This document shows positions 37,901 through 51,923 of a stretch of DNA of 64,000 nt, in pieces (the first letter of the stretch is position 1; each line of letters starts with the position of its first letter). The stretch spans positions 496,001 to 560,000 of the forward strand of contig NW_002476544.1 of assembly GCF_000189635.1 (NCBI RefSeq). Reading direction: 5' to 3'. Below the pieces are notes generated by a model that searched no databases, was not told where the DNA came from, and saw nothing but the letters and a program-made list of their open reading frames with translations. Origin of the DNA: Tetrahymena thermophila SB210. Its lineage: Eukaryota; Ciliophora; Oligohymenophorea; Hymenostomatida; Tetrahymenidae. The position numbers and the translations under genes are program-made.

Positions 37901-40245
37901 ATAAAGAGATTAAAGGTAAAGATCCCACAAAGATTCTGTACTGAATCCTGCTTTTATAACCCAACTCATTTCTCCTTTTTAAATATTTTCAAGTCCAATT
38001 TTTAAAAAAATGCAGCAAGCAATATGGGCTAAAGCGATGACAAGTATTTCTAACTTGATTAACTTCATCCAGTTTTTAGCTGAATCACTGATTTATAATT
38101 TATTTTCAAACTCTGAGACCTTTTAAGGAATACTTAGATACTTTAAAAACACAACATAATCCAAATTTTGAAGAAATGGCATTTTTGATTTATATGAACT
38201 TGTAGAGAAGTTGTATATTATCAAGATTAAAAAATCTTACCTAATTAAATAATAAATGATTCATAAAAATCATGATTGTAAAATAAATAAGTTTCTAAAA
38301 ATTTGCAAATTTTTGGATTATCCAAAGATTTTATAATATCTACTTCTCATTTCAAATAATTCTAAATAGAAAAATAGAAATTAATTTTTTCTTTTTGTTT
38401 TCTTATTGATTAAAATTTTCTATAATTAATATTATTAGGTTACAAAGAATCTTGATTGCTGTAAAAAATTTGGATACAATTAATTGCAATTTTTTCGATA
38501 AAATAAATAAAAATTAATTATCCTTTCTCCTTAATATATTTTAAAATATTTTACATAAGATTATTGAAATTCTATTTAAAGATCTATCTTCTATCTCTAA
38601 TGTTTACACCGTTTTCATATATTTCCTAGTTTTTTTAATTTTGAGTTGATATTTATGATAAAAGTCTAAATTAAAAAAAAAGTACTTACAGTATTTAAGC
38701 TAAGCATGGTATCAATGATAAGAACCCATGCGATAATATGGTCATGAAAAATAATTAAAAAATTCATTTCTTAGAAAACCAATAAATGCATCATAGGAAT
38801 TATTATAATTAATGCTATTGTAAATAGCATTGCAAATATATCCCACATTTACATTAGCAAAGTGTCCTGTTTGTTAATAATATAAAATGATGTTACTTCA
38901 CTTCTTTCTTTTTTTAAAAAGTTTACCAGAGAAAATAGATATTTTCCATCTAAAAATTCTTAGAATGATTTGCCAAAAATTTAATCTTTAATATTAATAA
39001 TAATTAAGTTAATCAAGATAATTTATTAAATAATTTTACTATTTAAACATGTCAAAAAGCTGATCCCTATAGTGCGCTTAAATTGATAAAAATAAAAGTA
39101 TATATTAATAGTCAAATAAATAAATAAATATATCAATACTTTTGTTTAATTTATGCACTTTCTTTTTAGATAAAAATCTAAATCAGAGGAAACATCATTT
39201 ATAATATCAAATTAAAAATCAGAAATTGATTTAAATAGTAATCTTCTTGATTTTTCTTTTAGTTTATTCACAAATTTTTTCACGTCAGCAAATTTATTTA
39301 AAACAAATTATGTCTTTAGCTACTATTTTTTAGAGTAATTAAATGAAACAACCTATGTTTTTGAAGCACCTTCTTGATTTTATTAAATATTTTGAAAATC
39401 GTTTGGTTGATAGATTTCAGATAAGAAATTATTATTTTAATCTGGTTTCATGTTATTTTTGTTGTTTGGAGTAAAGAACTATTTTTTTGTAGAATCATCA
39501 AATTGTATTGGTTACAAACTGTATTAGCTTTATCTGGATTACTATGAGTTTTAATCAATTTTTCCAGCTATTTAATCAGATGGAGTCATGTCTTTGCTGA
39601 TGACTGATGAGAACTAGAAAGGGCTCATGAGAAGGATATCATTGTTATCTAAAAATTGAATATCTTTAGGATTTTAATCATGTTAATATAGCAAATTGAT
39701 GCTATTGATTCTTGTTTATTATTGATTTTATTAATGGTTTGCGCATTAATTTTATTATAGACGAGATGTTTAACTTATTATTGAATAATCCAAATTTTTT
39801 ATCAATATCGAGTCTTCTACACTATAGTTCTTTTACATATTTTACATTTAAAAGCTTAGTCTCTCTTTAACTTTTTCTTATTCTTTTCTAAAGCTTATAG
39901 ATTCATAAATGCTATCTTCCATTTTTTCTATTTTTAATTGTTTATTTGTTTATGTATTTTTATTTAAAATTATTATCAAATAATTAAGTGTAGAATCACT
40001 TTTCAATTAAAACTAATGAATTCTTTAATTAGTGTTACTTATTTTATAATAATATACAAGCATAATTAATTTGTAACCAGTTCTGTTTAATATAGTCTCT
40101 CTTTAAAAAAAATAACATAAGTTTAAATAATTAAAGTTCCTAAATATTTAGTCATAAAATTTTTTTAAATGTATTTTATGATCATAAATTTAGAAGAAGT
40201 ATAGAAAAAGTGATATTTTTAGAAACCTGAAAATATTAAATTCAA
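34810..40245. repeat. Duplicated segment, copy 1 (gene E and flanks)
   Basis: Sequence from about 34810 to about 40245 matches 46435-51675 in the same orientation, over gene, introns and both flanks. Coding parts differ only at scattered bases. The long intron near 36640-36960 has diverged more. Confidence 0.85.
34903..39922 (-). CDS. K+ channel E: twin of channel G
   Basis: Member of the E-J group. ATG 39922 (MEDSIYESISFRKEQ) aligns with the starts of F and G. The S4 equivalent is FLKYLSIPQKVSEFENKLQI, then KLIKLEILVIALAHIACCIF as S5. The filter TICTIGYGDISPY has GYGD at 37862-37873, followed by an intron. The cassette FGYEGFLLGKCSQYTLKS replaces the canonical FGE..R pattern. A phase-0 intron of about 580 bp follows YPQDY. 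The next exon starts EKFIFMRDSAIFGQKNEF and carries the knuckle CTSCGKFSHQIFDC (36352-36393). The C-terminal module is VPDNEIDIDRMQNFKYYY with a basic, Lys-rich end. TGA is at 34905-34903. Reading frames match G nearly codon for codon. Confidence 0.88.
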
Positions 40246-40996
40246 CTCATTTTTACATTTTAATCTGATTTAGTTTGGCATTTTATTTTTTAGCAAAAAT
40301 ACCAACTAAAAAAACATTTTTGATACAAAAGCTTATTATAATATTATATTGCGAGCATATAAAACTTTATATCTAAAAAAAGTAAATAAATTCAGATTGA
40401 TTCATATTAATTACTTTTATGAACATTTTTGTGTAATATTAAAAGGGTAAATTTACTATGGGAATTTGAAGGCTTATAAAACCGAATAGCTTGTAGCTAA
40501 AATATGTATTTTTAAAAATATATTTTTATCTTTTCAACCTTGCCATTGCCAGAAGAATGTTTTATAAAAAAGAGTTACAAAAAATTTTTTAAACATATTA
40601 TTTTAAAGATAAAATGAAATATCTAGTACAGTATAACCTCTATAATTTAAACACTCTCTATATTGAGCACCTCACTAAATTGAAATAATTTTAGGATTTT
40701 AGTGATTATTACTCAGATTTTTAAGAATGTAGTGACAAAAAAAGAGTAGTTACCCATAATATGAATAATATTTTTTTAAAGGAGAAAAAATTTTAATAAA
40801 TATTACATTTTTATAATAATAGATAGATAGATAAGGTATTAAGATTAAAAATAGCTTGAGTAAATAATTTCAAAAAAAAATTAGAAGAATATTAATAAAT
40901 TATAAACAATCATATAGGATGGATATTTTATATAATTATAAAATATAAAAACAAAAAAATGTTAAATGAGCTTAATATGATAAATGAATAGTTAAT
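39923..40996. other. Intergenic E/F
   Basis: The first 300 bases upstream of E are shared with the region upstream of G. The remainder is A+T-rich, with a GATA-type simple repeat at 40821-40833. No gene was recognised. Confidence 0.6.
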
Positions 40997-43900
40997 TCAA
41001 CTATTATTTTTTTCGTTATTTATATTTGATTCTTTAATTTTTTATTTTTTAAATTTTTTTGGACTTATTAGCTATTTGAGCTTATTTAATTATAGAACCA
41101 TCTTTTTATCTTAATAATTGTTATATCTATTTAAAACAAATTTATAATTATAGTTTACATTATAATATTTAAAGTTCTAAAGCATATCTATATCCATTTC
41201 ATTATCTGGTACTTGTATAAAGTTTTATATTTTATTTTATTATTACTGAAGCATAAATTATTTTCTAACAACTAGCATATCGAGATCTTACAATCCTATT
41301 TTTTATCTAATTTAAAATTCAGTACAGTTTTCAATTTATTAATTTTATCCATCTGCTTGCTTAGAATTCTCATAAATAATATGTTAACCTTCATGAAAAT
41401 ATGTACTTAATAATTGATTATCAGAGCGACTTTTAGATATGTTTAATACCAATTATATTAGGTTATTTAAATATTCTTTATTTTAAGTATTATTTATTTT
41501 ATCTTGTATCAATTTTAACTTTTTATCTCCCAAATTCATTAAAATATCTAACAAGATTACACTTTACTTTTTTTTACCAAAATTACTACTTTTCTTTCGT
41601 GTAGCTTCTTCTGTTAAAGGTTTTTAAAATGCATTCGTATGTTAATGAATTTTCAACTTTCTTCTTTAGAATGCTTCATTTATAAAATTAATATCTGCTT
41701 CCGAGAAATGATTTTGATATTATTATATTTCAAATGTATTTATATTTAATACTTTTGATAAGTTGCTTGAATGGCGAGGAGAAAAATTTTCATCAATACT
41801 TACTAATTTATGAAAGTTCTTACTTTTTTCACTATTCTAATTCAAATCATTAAAATCTTTTAATACGTCTTATGTTATCATAATACTTTTATTTGTATTT
41901 TTATTTTCACTATCTTCATTTTATTGATCTGTTTCTTTTGATTTTTAATAATAATCAGAGTTACTTTCATTCACTTATTTATGTTCTAATCTATTTTAGT
42001 TTAATTCAAATTCCGAATTATCTAATTTATTGTTTTTACCTAATTTTTAAGATTTAGTCTTAGCAATCTAACTTTATTCTAAGCTTTGTGAATTAAATGA
42101 AATGGGTTTTGTTTAATTTAAAGATTGAAGTGAAACATTCTAATTTTCTTATTATTCAGTTGTTTGTTATGGTATTGCTTGATTGCTTTAAAATATAAAA
42201 CTTTAAACTTTATAATTCGTTTTTGAGTTGTTAACAAATGACTAAGAATAATCAGATTAGGTGTCATCTGTTTGTTTTTCTTCTGATATCTTGAGCATGT
42301 CTAAAAAAATATTGTAAGCATCAACAATAAGAGATTCATCATTATTAACTTGCACTGCTATTGCCTATTCTTAAAGTTAAACCATATTTTTCAAAGTATT
42401 TCTATACCTTTCTCTTTTCCTTAAAAATTGCTGATTTCTTGTATTATTTTATTTACAAGGCTTGTATGCTAGACTAAGACTTAAATATGGGCAATTTTAA
42501 ATTAAGTGTGAGAATTTTCCACATGAAATACATTCTGAAAATTTTAATGACAAACTTTTCTGTCCAAAAATAGCTGAGTCTCTTAAACAAAAAAATTTTT
42601 CCTAAAAAAATGAATTTAATTAAAAATAAGCTTTATTTTAAAGTTTATGTATAAATATAAATTAAAATTTTAAGGTGAGATAAGTAAGTCATTTTGACAT
42701 TAAAAAGAAATTAAAATATTAGGAATTGATAATCTTTAGAAGGTAGAAAAAATATAGTTTTATTTTTTTACAAAAGAAATAATTAATTTTCAAGTTTGTT
42801 TGATAAAAATTATTAAAATAATTCGCCAATTTATTTAAATTCCAAAACCCCCCTAATTTATTCCCTTATTATTAACTAGCATAATATTTATTATTAAAAA
42901 TATAATCTTAATTTATTTACTTAATCTTCAGGATATTGTTTTAATATTTACAAAAATGAGTTTTTATCAATGTAAGAAACTAGTGAAAGACCTATTGATT
43001 TTAGTTGATATGGACTACATTTACTTATCAAAAATCCTTCATAGCCAAAAACATCTGATTTCTAAGTTATTTATTGAATAATACTTATCAATAAAATTTT
43101 ATTTTATTAAAATTATTTCAAATAAATTTACCTAAATTTTTTAGTTACTTTTCTCATAAACTTTACCATATTTGGTTTCTCTGATTAAGAAATTAATTTC
43201 TAAACTTCCAGAAATTAAAAAATAAAGGTTTTCACTATTTTCATTTTAATTAACAAGTATTTCATCTGGAAATAGTTACTTTTATTTGAATGAAAGAAGT
43301 ATATTTTTCAAGCAATCAGATGAAAACTCTTTAAACATTTTAATAGAGTTGATTTATTCTTGATAAACATCAAGTAAGACTTCGTTCTTAAGATTGTTAG
43401 GTAATTTATCTACAATAGAATCTGATATTTATTTTTTTTATTCATCTTAGTAATATGCAAACTCAAAATGCTTCCTCACTTTTACTGATAAACTCATCCC
43501 CAAACCTAGTGTTTTCATTTGATGGTTTATGTTTGTCATGAAATCATTAAACTTCTAATTTTTAGTTGACTCAAATTTAACGATCTCACTAATTTGAGAA
43601 AATGTATAAGCAGTAATATTTGTAGCTAAAATTGAAAGAAAAGCAATAAACAACTTTTCATCTATTTTAATATAATTTTAAATCAAAAGAAATTTCACTT
43701 AAAACATTTTACTTAATTGATATGGATATATATCACCATAACCGATAGTGCAAATAGTTATAATAATGAAATAAAGTGATATAAAGTAAAGTTCCCACAT
43801 AGAATTTGCTTTGAATCCATTTTTTATAATCCAGCTGGCTAATCCTCTTTATTCATTTACAAGTCCGATTTTTAAAAAATTACAGCAAGCGACATGCACT

Positions 43901-45788
43901 AAAATGATGATGAGTATTTCTAATTTGATAAGTTTCATCCAGTTTTTAATGGAATCACTTATTTATAACTTACTTTCAAATTGAGAGACCTTTAGAGGGA
44001 TATTTAAATATTTTAAAAATACGACATAATCCAAATATTGAAGAAATTCAAGTTTTGATTTATACTAGTTTATTGAAAAACAGTATATAATCAAGATAAA
44101 AAAATCTTACCTAATTTAATAACAAAAATAAAGTTAGGTAAAACTTAAAAAAAATTAAACAAGTCTTAATTTTTATTTAGTTGTAGATTGAATAAAATAT
44201 TAAATTGTTATATCATTTCTTTAGCTTTTTAAAAATATAAAATGAATTCTGTTAAAAAAAAAATTAAAATTATTTTGATTGCTAATAAAAGCTTCCCAAA
44301 AACATTTTAATAATCTTTAAATACCAAAATTAAAAAGCTTTAAAAGAGAGAAGTAAATTCTAAAAATAGTCTTATTAATGATGTTGTCCTAAATAAAATA
44401 TATATTTTGAATTATTTACATGTGTTTATTTAAATTTTATCTAAAAATTTTTCTCCTGTCCCTAATAGTAACTCCATGCTCATATATTTCCTTGTTTTTT
44501 AATATAAACTATCTTTTTTGGAATAAACATATTAAAAAGTAAGTACATACAGTATTTAAGCTGAGAATAATTTCAAACAAAAGGATCCATGTAATCACTT
44601 AATCATGGAAAATATTCCAAAATTAGATTTCTTAAAAAGACAATAAATGCATTATAGGAATCGTTATTATTAACACTAGTGTAAATAAAATAGAAAAAAT
44701 ATCCCACATCTGCATAGGTAAGGTATCCTATTTTTATTTAACAAATAAAGATAAAGCTTCTTTTTTGAAAATATTTACTAAAGAAAACAGATACTTGCCT
44801 TCTAAAAATTGCTAATATTATTTTCCAAATACCTTATCTGAAAAAATAAATATATTTTTAAATAATTTTAACTTATTAATAAAAAAAATACTATTTAAAT
44901 ATCCTGAGCTACTATTCCTTTTTGTATTCTTTTACATTAAATAAAAAATTTATAAAGAAATAAATTAAAGAAAAAATAAGTAGGATTAATTACTTTTGTT
45001 AAGTTTACGAATTTTCTTTTCAAATAAAAATCTAAATGAGTAGAAACATCATTTATTATATTAAATTAATATGGAGAAATTGATTTAAATAGTAAACTTT
45101 TTGAGCTTACTTTTAATTTATTAACAAATTTTATTACATCAGCAAATTTATTAAATACCTATTTTTATTTTTTATAATTCTACTTTTTAAACTGAGTATT
45201 TTAATTATTTGTAATGGCTATTTTGTTAAATAAAATTTGAGAAGTTTTAGGTTTACAAGCCTCTGTAAAGAAGGGGTTATTTTAAAAAAGAATACTTTTT
45301 TGATTATATTTTGGTGTGAGAAATAAGCTTTTTCTAAAATCTCCAAATTGATTTGGTTGTTAACTTTATTAGCTTTTTGTAATATCTCCATATTGGTTTG
45401 ATTATTAACTTTATTTTATAATTTAAAAGGTTTAATCATTTTTTTCATCTATTAAGCTGATTGCATTAACTTCTTTTCTATTTGATGAAAACTAGAACGG
45501 GCTCATTTATAAAATATCATCATTATTCAATAATTAAAAATCTTATGGTTTCTATTATTCAGTGAGGCTTTTATTAATAACTTCTTAATGGTTCTGTACG
45601 CTATCAATATTTTAATCTTAATAAAGATGAGTAAATTAGCTTGAAATTGAGTAGTCTAAACTTTTAGACAATATCATATCATCAACGCTATTCTTTTGTT
45701 AAATATTTTACATTTAAAAACTAATTCTTTATTTAATTTTATCTTATTCTTCTCTAAAACTAAGAGATTCATAAATACTTTCTTCCAT
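40997..45788 (-). CDS. K+ channel F: 6TM, cNBD-like fold, CCHC zinc knuckle
   Basis: Clearly related to E and G but more diverged, although it sits between them. ATG 45788 (MEESIYESLSFREEQDKIKQ) aligns with E and G. GYGD is at 43732-43743 within TICTIGYGDIYPYQ. The cassette FGYEGFLISKCSPYQLKS lacks Glu and Arg. The knuckle CISCGKFSHLIQNC is at 42491-42532, after a roughly 330-bp intron that contains a run of C residues near 42848. The C-terminal module reads VPDNEMDIDMLQNFKYY and is followed by a Lys/Asn-rich end. TGA is at 40999-40997. Confidence 0.87.
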
Positions 45789-46512
45789 TTTGCTTTTAAT
45801 CTATGCTTCTTAGTTAATTTTTTTAATGGAAAAACAAAGTATTGCTAATAATTTCTTAATTAAGCAAACAATTTGTTTTAGTTTCGAAAATCAAACATTT
45901 GGGTTTAATTAAACTAATCACTCACTATTGAATAAAGACAATTAATTAATCTTTATCAATACAACCTTTGATTTTATTTTTTTTAATTATTCATTTGCTC
46001 AAATTTTATTAACAAATAGGATTAGATATATTCTACTTGATTATTAATTTATTTATTTTTTAAGAAAAATTTCAACTTATTTTCATAAATAAACCTTACC
46101 TTGTTTATAAATTTGTGTATTTACTAATTAATCTCTTAATGATTTAAAATATAGACAAATAAACAAATTAATTATTGATAGCATCAAAATATAATTTAAT
46201 AATATTTAAAATTACTATATTTTAATAGAAAATTTGTCAGAGTAATTTAAAAAATATTTTTCAAAAAAATTTTATTTGCAAAAAAGAAAAAAAAATTTTT
46301 AATTTTATTATTAAATTGTTTATTTGTTTTTAAATGTGATTTTATTTCATAAAAAAAAGAATCACTTTCCTTTTATATAAATAAATTATTAATTGAGTTA
46401 ACATTAATTTCATTTACAAAAATGAATGATATAATAAATGCTTTTTCAAATTTTTAAATATAAAAATAATTAAATATTTTAAATAAAATAAATTTTTGAT
46501 GTATTTATGATA
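45789..46512. other. Intergenic F/G, nothing recognised
   Basis: A+T-rich spacer upstream of F. The last 80 bases belong to the segment shared with E. No gene or regulatory motif was recognised. Confidence 0.6.
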
Positions 46513-49500
46513 TCAAATATCAGATTTTGAACTATTTTTATGTTATTATTTAATTTTCTACTTCTTTAATATTTTAAGCTTGATTTGTAATAGAACCTAC
46601 TTTTTATCTTAATAATTCTTATACCTATTTAAGACAAATTTATGATTATAATTTGAATAATAATATTTAAAGTTCTACATTCTATCTATATCTATTTCAT
46701 TATCAGGAACTTGTATAAAGTTTTGGATTTTATTTTATTATTACTAAAGCATGAATTACTTTCTAACGACAAGCATGTCTAGATCTTGCAACCCTATTTT
46801 TTACCTTATTGAAAATTCAGTAAAATTTTCAATTTATTAATTAAAGTCTTCTGTTTACTTAGTACTTTATTTGAATATTTATTAATTCTGGTACTTTTGG
46901 GAATCTATTATTTCATTTTCAGATCGATTTTTATGAATGAGTGCCAGTTATTCAATTAAGCTATTTAAGTATTCTTTATTTTGAATATTTTTTAATTATG
47001 TTGATTAAGATCTTAACTTACTATCCCTCAAACTCATTAAAATATCTAACAATAATATATTTTACTTATTTTAATTGAAATTAAAACTTTTTTTTGTATT
47101 ATAAACTTTATCTGATAATGATCTTTGAAAGTTATTAAATTGTTATAAGCTTCTCATTTTTCTCTTTTCGAATGCCTATTTTAGAAGATAAATCTCTGGC
47201 TCCTCAAAATAATTTTAGCTTGATTCAATTAAAAGAGTATTAATTTTTTATATTTTAAATTAGCCTCCTGATTGCTGAGATGAGTACTACTTATCAATAG
47301 TGCTACTTCCTAAATTAAAAATCCCATTACTTTTTTCTTAATTCAGTTTATCCTAATTACTTAGTTTATCTTTATAAACTTCTTCTGTTAGTAAAATACT
47401 CCTATTTGAATTTCTGTAACAACAGCTTTCTTCATTGAAAATAGCTGTTTCTTTTGATTTTTAATAAAATTCTGATAACTTTTCTTTGTCTTAGTCATAA
47501 ACTAAGGTATTTTGGTTTACTTTTAATTCTGTTTAATCAGATTAACCACTTTCATCTATTTTTATAGATAATTCTTTTACAAGTTTATCTTATTCTTTAT
47601 TTTACAAGCTAGTTAAACGAGGTAGTTTTTAACTTAGAGATTGAAATGGAATAATTTATTTTTCTGCTATTTAAGGAGAACTTTAAGCTTTATCATTATT
47701 TTTTGAATTATTGAGGGATTGTGAAGAAAATTCAGATTAAATTTCTTTTTCATCATTTGCTGATATTGGCTTTAAACAAATATTGTAAGCATCTATAATT
47801 GCCGATTCATCATTATTAGCATAAGCTGCCATAGCTTTTTCTTAAAAATATATTAAATTATTTAAGCTATTTCTTTGCCTCTCTCTTTTTCTTTAAAATG
47901 ATTAAATTCTTGAATTTTTTTCTTTAGAAGGTTTATAAGTTAGATTAAGACTTAAATATGGACAGTCAGAAATTTGATGTGAAAATTTTCCACAAGAGAT
48001 ACACTTTAAAAATTTAAAAAATTCATTTTTCTATCCAAAAATAGCAGAGTCCCTCATGAATATGAATTTCTCCTAAATTTGTAAAATAAAATTAATTTAT
48101 TCAAAAATCTTCTTAAAAAATAATTTTATTAGTTTTTTAAATTAATAGTGAAGTAATTTTCAAATTCATTTATTGATTAGAAGAGTCAACTTAATGGTTG
48201 TTAATAAAACTCACTTCTAAAAAAAATATTTGAAATTTTTATTGAAAATGGAGTCTCAATTCCATTAAAAAAGTTATAAAATTATCTCTTAAATATTTTA
48301 TTTAACCCTTTGAGCAGGGGTTATATTTATCTAGAAACATTTTTTAAAAATTTCTGCCAATAAATATAAATAAAATATTTGGTGAAAATAAAGAGATTTT
48401 TTAATCCCACTCCTCCCTCCTATTACTTTTACATTATAGAATATAAATTCTTATTATATTTTTCAAACTAAAATATGTATTAAAAAAATCTAATTGAAAT
48501 TAATTAAACAATTTTAAACCAAAAATTGATTAACAATTAATTAAATATTGAATGATTTTAAATTACATAATCTTCAGGGTATTATTTTAAAATTTATAGA
48601 AAAATATTTCTGTCTATGTAAGAAACAAGTGAAGGGCCAATAGATTTTAGTGTATATTGACTACATTTTCCAAGCAAAAACCCTTCATAGCCAAAAGCAT
48701 CTGATTTCTAAATAATTTAAAACAATTTATGTATAGAAATCAAATTTTTTAATATCTTTTTAAATTACCTGAATTTTTTACTTGCTTTTTTCATATGTTT
48801 TACCTGATTTTGTTTCTCTAATTTAAAAATTAATTTCTAAATTTCCAGAAATTAAAAAATAAAGGTTTTCGCTATTTTCTTGTTAATTTAGAAGAATCTC
48901 ATCTGGGAAGAGTTATTTTTGTTTAAACGAAAGAAGAATATTTTTCAAACAATCAGATGAAAATTCTTTAAACATTTTTATGGAATTTATTTTTTCTTGA
49001 TAAATATCAATTAAGACTTCATTCTTTAAGCTGTTTGGTAATTTATCAACAATCGATTCTGAAATTTATTGCTTATACTCATCTTGGTAATATAAAAACT
49101 CAAAATGCTTCCTCACTTTCACTTATAGACTCATTCCTAATCCTATTTTTTTCATTTGATTATTTACGTCTGTCATGAAATGATTGAATTTCTAATTTTT
49201 AGAAGACTCAAATTTAACAATCTCACTAATTTAAGAAAATGCGTAAGCAGTCACATTTGTGGCTAAAACTGATAGAAAAGCAATATACAATTTTTCATCT
49301 ATTTTAAAAATTTATTATTAGTATAAATTTAAATATTTTACAATTAGTACTTAATTAATATGGGGATATATCACCATATCCAATAGTACAAATAGTTACA
49401 ATCATATAATAAAGAGATTAAAGGTAAAGATTCCACAAAGATTCTGTACTGAATCCTGCTTTTATAATCCAACTCATTTGTCCATGTTAAATATTTTCAA

Positions 49501-51382
49501 GTCCAATTTTTAAAAAAATACAGCAAGCAACATGAGCTAAAGTGATGACAATTATTTCTAACTTGATTAATTTCATCCAGTTTTTAGTTGAATCGCTGAT
49601 TTATAATTTATTTTCAAACTCTGATACCTTTTAAGGAATACTTAGATACTTTAAAAACACAATATAATCCAAATTTTGAAGAAATGGTATTTTTGATTTA
49701 TATGAACCTGTAGAGAAGCTGTATATTATCAAGATTAAAAAGTCTTACCTAATTAAATAATAAATAGCTCATAAAAAGCTTGATTGTAAAATAAATTCTA
49801 AATAGAAAAAAAAAAAAAAAAAAATAGAAATTAAATTTTGCTTTTTGTTTTCTTATTGATTAAAATTTTCTATTGTTTATAAAATTAAATTAGGTTACAA
49901 AGAATCTTTGATTGTTGTAAAAAATTTGGTTACTTTTAATTGCAAAATTTTAGATAAAATAAATCAAAATTAAGTATGCTTTCTTATTAATGTATTTTAA
50001 ATTATTTTACATAAGATTATTGAAATTTTATTTAAAGATCTATCTTCTATCTCTAATGCTTACACCGTTTTCATATATTTCCTAGATTTTTTAATTGTAA
50101 GTTGATTCTTGTGATAAAAGTCTTAATTAAAAAGAAAGTACATACAGTATTTAAACTAAGTAAAGTATCTATGATAAGAACCCATACGATAATATGGTCA
50201 TGAAAAATAATTAAAAAATTAATTTCTTAGAAGATCAATAAATGCATGATAGGAATTATTATAATTAATATTATTGTAAATATCATTGCAAATATATCCC
50301 ACATTTACATTAGCAAAGTGTCCTGTTTGTTAATAATATAAAATGATGTTACTCCACTTCTTTCTTTTTTTAAAAAGTTTACCAGAGAAAATAGATATTT
50401 TCCATCTAAAAATTCTTACAATGATTTGCCAAAAATCTAATCTTAAAATATTAATAATAAATAAGTCAATCAAGATAATTTGTTAAATAATTTTACTATT
50501 TAAACATGTGAAAGAGCTGATCCCTACTGTGCGCTTAAATTGATAAAGATAAATGTATATTTAAATAATTAAATAAATAAACATAAAAATAATCAATACT
50601 TTTGTTTAGTTAATGCACTTTCTTTTAAGATAAAAATCTAAATCAGAGGAAACATCGTTTATGATATTAAATTAAAAATCAGAAATTGATTTAAATAGTA
50701 ATCTTTTTGATTTTTCTTTTAGTTTATTCACAAATTTTTTCACGTCAGCAAATTTATTTAACACAAATTATGTCTTTAGCTAATCTTTTTTAGAGTAATT
50801 AAATGAAACAATCTAAGATTTTGAAGCACCTTCTTGATTTAATTACATATTTTGAAAATCGTTTGGCTGATAGATTTCAGATAAAAAACGATTATTTTAA
50901 CCTAGTTTCATGTTATTTTTATTGCTTGGAGTAAAGAACTATTTTTTTGTAGAATCATCAAATTGTTTTGGTTGCAAACTGTATTAGCTTTATTTGAAAA
51001 GCTATGAATTTTAATCAATTTTTCCACCTATTTAATAAGATGGCGTGATTTCTTTGCTGATGCTTGATGAAAACTAGAAAGGACTCATGAGAAGGATGTC
51101 ATTGTTGTCTAAAAATTGGATATCTTTATGATGTTATTCCTGTTAATATAGCAAATTGATGCTATTGACTCTTGCTTATTATTGATTTTATTAATGATTT
51201 GCGCACTGATTTTATTATATACGAGATGTTTAACTTATCATTGAATAATCTAAATTTTTTGTCAATATTGAGTCTTCTAAACTGTAGTTTTTTTACTAAT
51301 TTTATGTTTAAAAGCTAAATCTCTCTTTGAGTTTTTCTTATTCTTGTCTAAAGCTGATAGATTCATAAATACTATCTTCCAT
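46513..51382 (-). CDS. K+ channel G: twin of channel E
   Basis: Near-identical to E in all exons, with start ATG 51382 and TGA 46515-46513. GYGD is at 49370-49381 (TICTIGYGDISPY). The knuckle CISCGKFSHQISDC (47962-48003) differs from E at two of fourteen positions, neither a metal ligand. The C-terminal module VPDNEIDIDRMQNFKYYY is unchanged. Introns sit at the same places. The long intron before the knuckle exon has drifted, and an intron near 49806 contains a 19-base A run absent from E. The preserved frames despite intron drift suggest both copies are under selection. Confidence 0.88.
49806..49824. repeat. 19-base poly(A) tract in an intron of G
   Basis: Uninterrupted A run between two TAGAAA-type contexts. 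The matching intron of E lacks it, so it arose after the E/G duplication. Confidence 0.9.
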
Positions 51383-51923
51383 TTTTTCTACTTTTAATTA
51401 GTTATTTGTTTGTGTTTTTTTATTGATAATTATTATCAAAAGATTAAGAGTAGAATCACTTTTTAATTAAAAATAATAAATTCTTTTAATGTTACTTATT
51501 TTATAAAAATATAGAAACATAATTATTTTGTAACCCGTTTTGTTTAATATAATCTCTTAACATAAATTTAAATAATTAAAGTACTTAAATATTTTGTTTT
51601 ATAATTTTATTTAATGTATTTTATACTAAAAAAATTAGAAAAAGTGATATTTTTAGAACCTGCAAATATTAAATACAAAAACAAAAATTTAAATCATAAA
51701 TGTAGGCTTCAACACCTAAGCATTAAAATGAATTCACTAATATATAATAAAATATTTATATGTTTTAAAAGTGATTGCTTTAATAGCAAATTTCAAATAA
51801 TCTTTACAAGCATGATATATTTCTTCATAACATTTACTAAAAACAATAATTTTAAACTAAATTACAATGTTTCTATTATCATTAGTTTTTATCTTATTTT
51901 TAATAAGTCTGAAAGAATTTGAT
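51383..51923. other. Intergenic G/H
   Basis: The first 290 bases upstream of G match the region upstream of E. A short + strand open stretch (51614-51922) is present but is not preserved in the E copy. No gene is called. Confidence 0.6.

Larger units (their letters stand above)
46435..51675. repeat. Duplicated segment, copy 2 (gene G and flanks)
   Basis: Counterpart of 34810-40245. The flank match extends about 290 bases upstream of the G start codon and about 80 bases past its stop, so the duplicated unit was larger than the gene. Confidence 0.85.

Noticed and set aside
51614..51922. + strand open stretch of 102 codons between G and H
   Set aside because: The homologous sequence upstream of E (about 40178-40245) has small insertions and early TGA in this frame, and the product has no recognisable features. 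A+T-rich DNA with one stop codon gives such stretches by chance.
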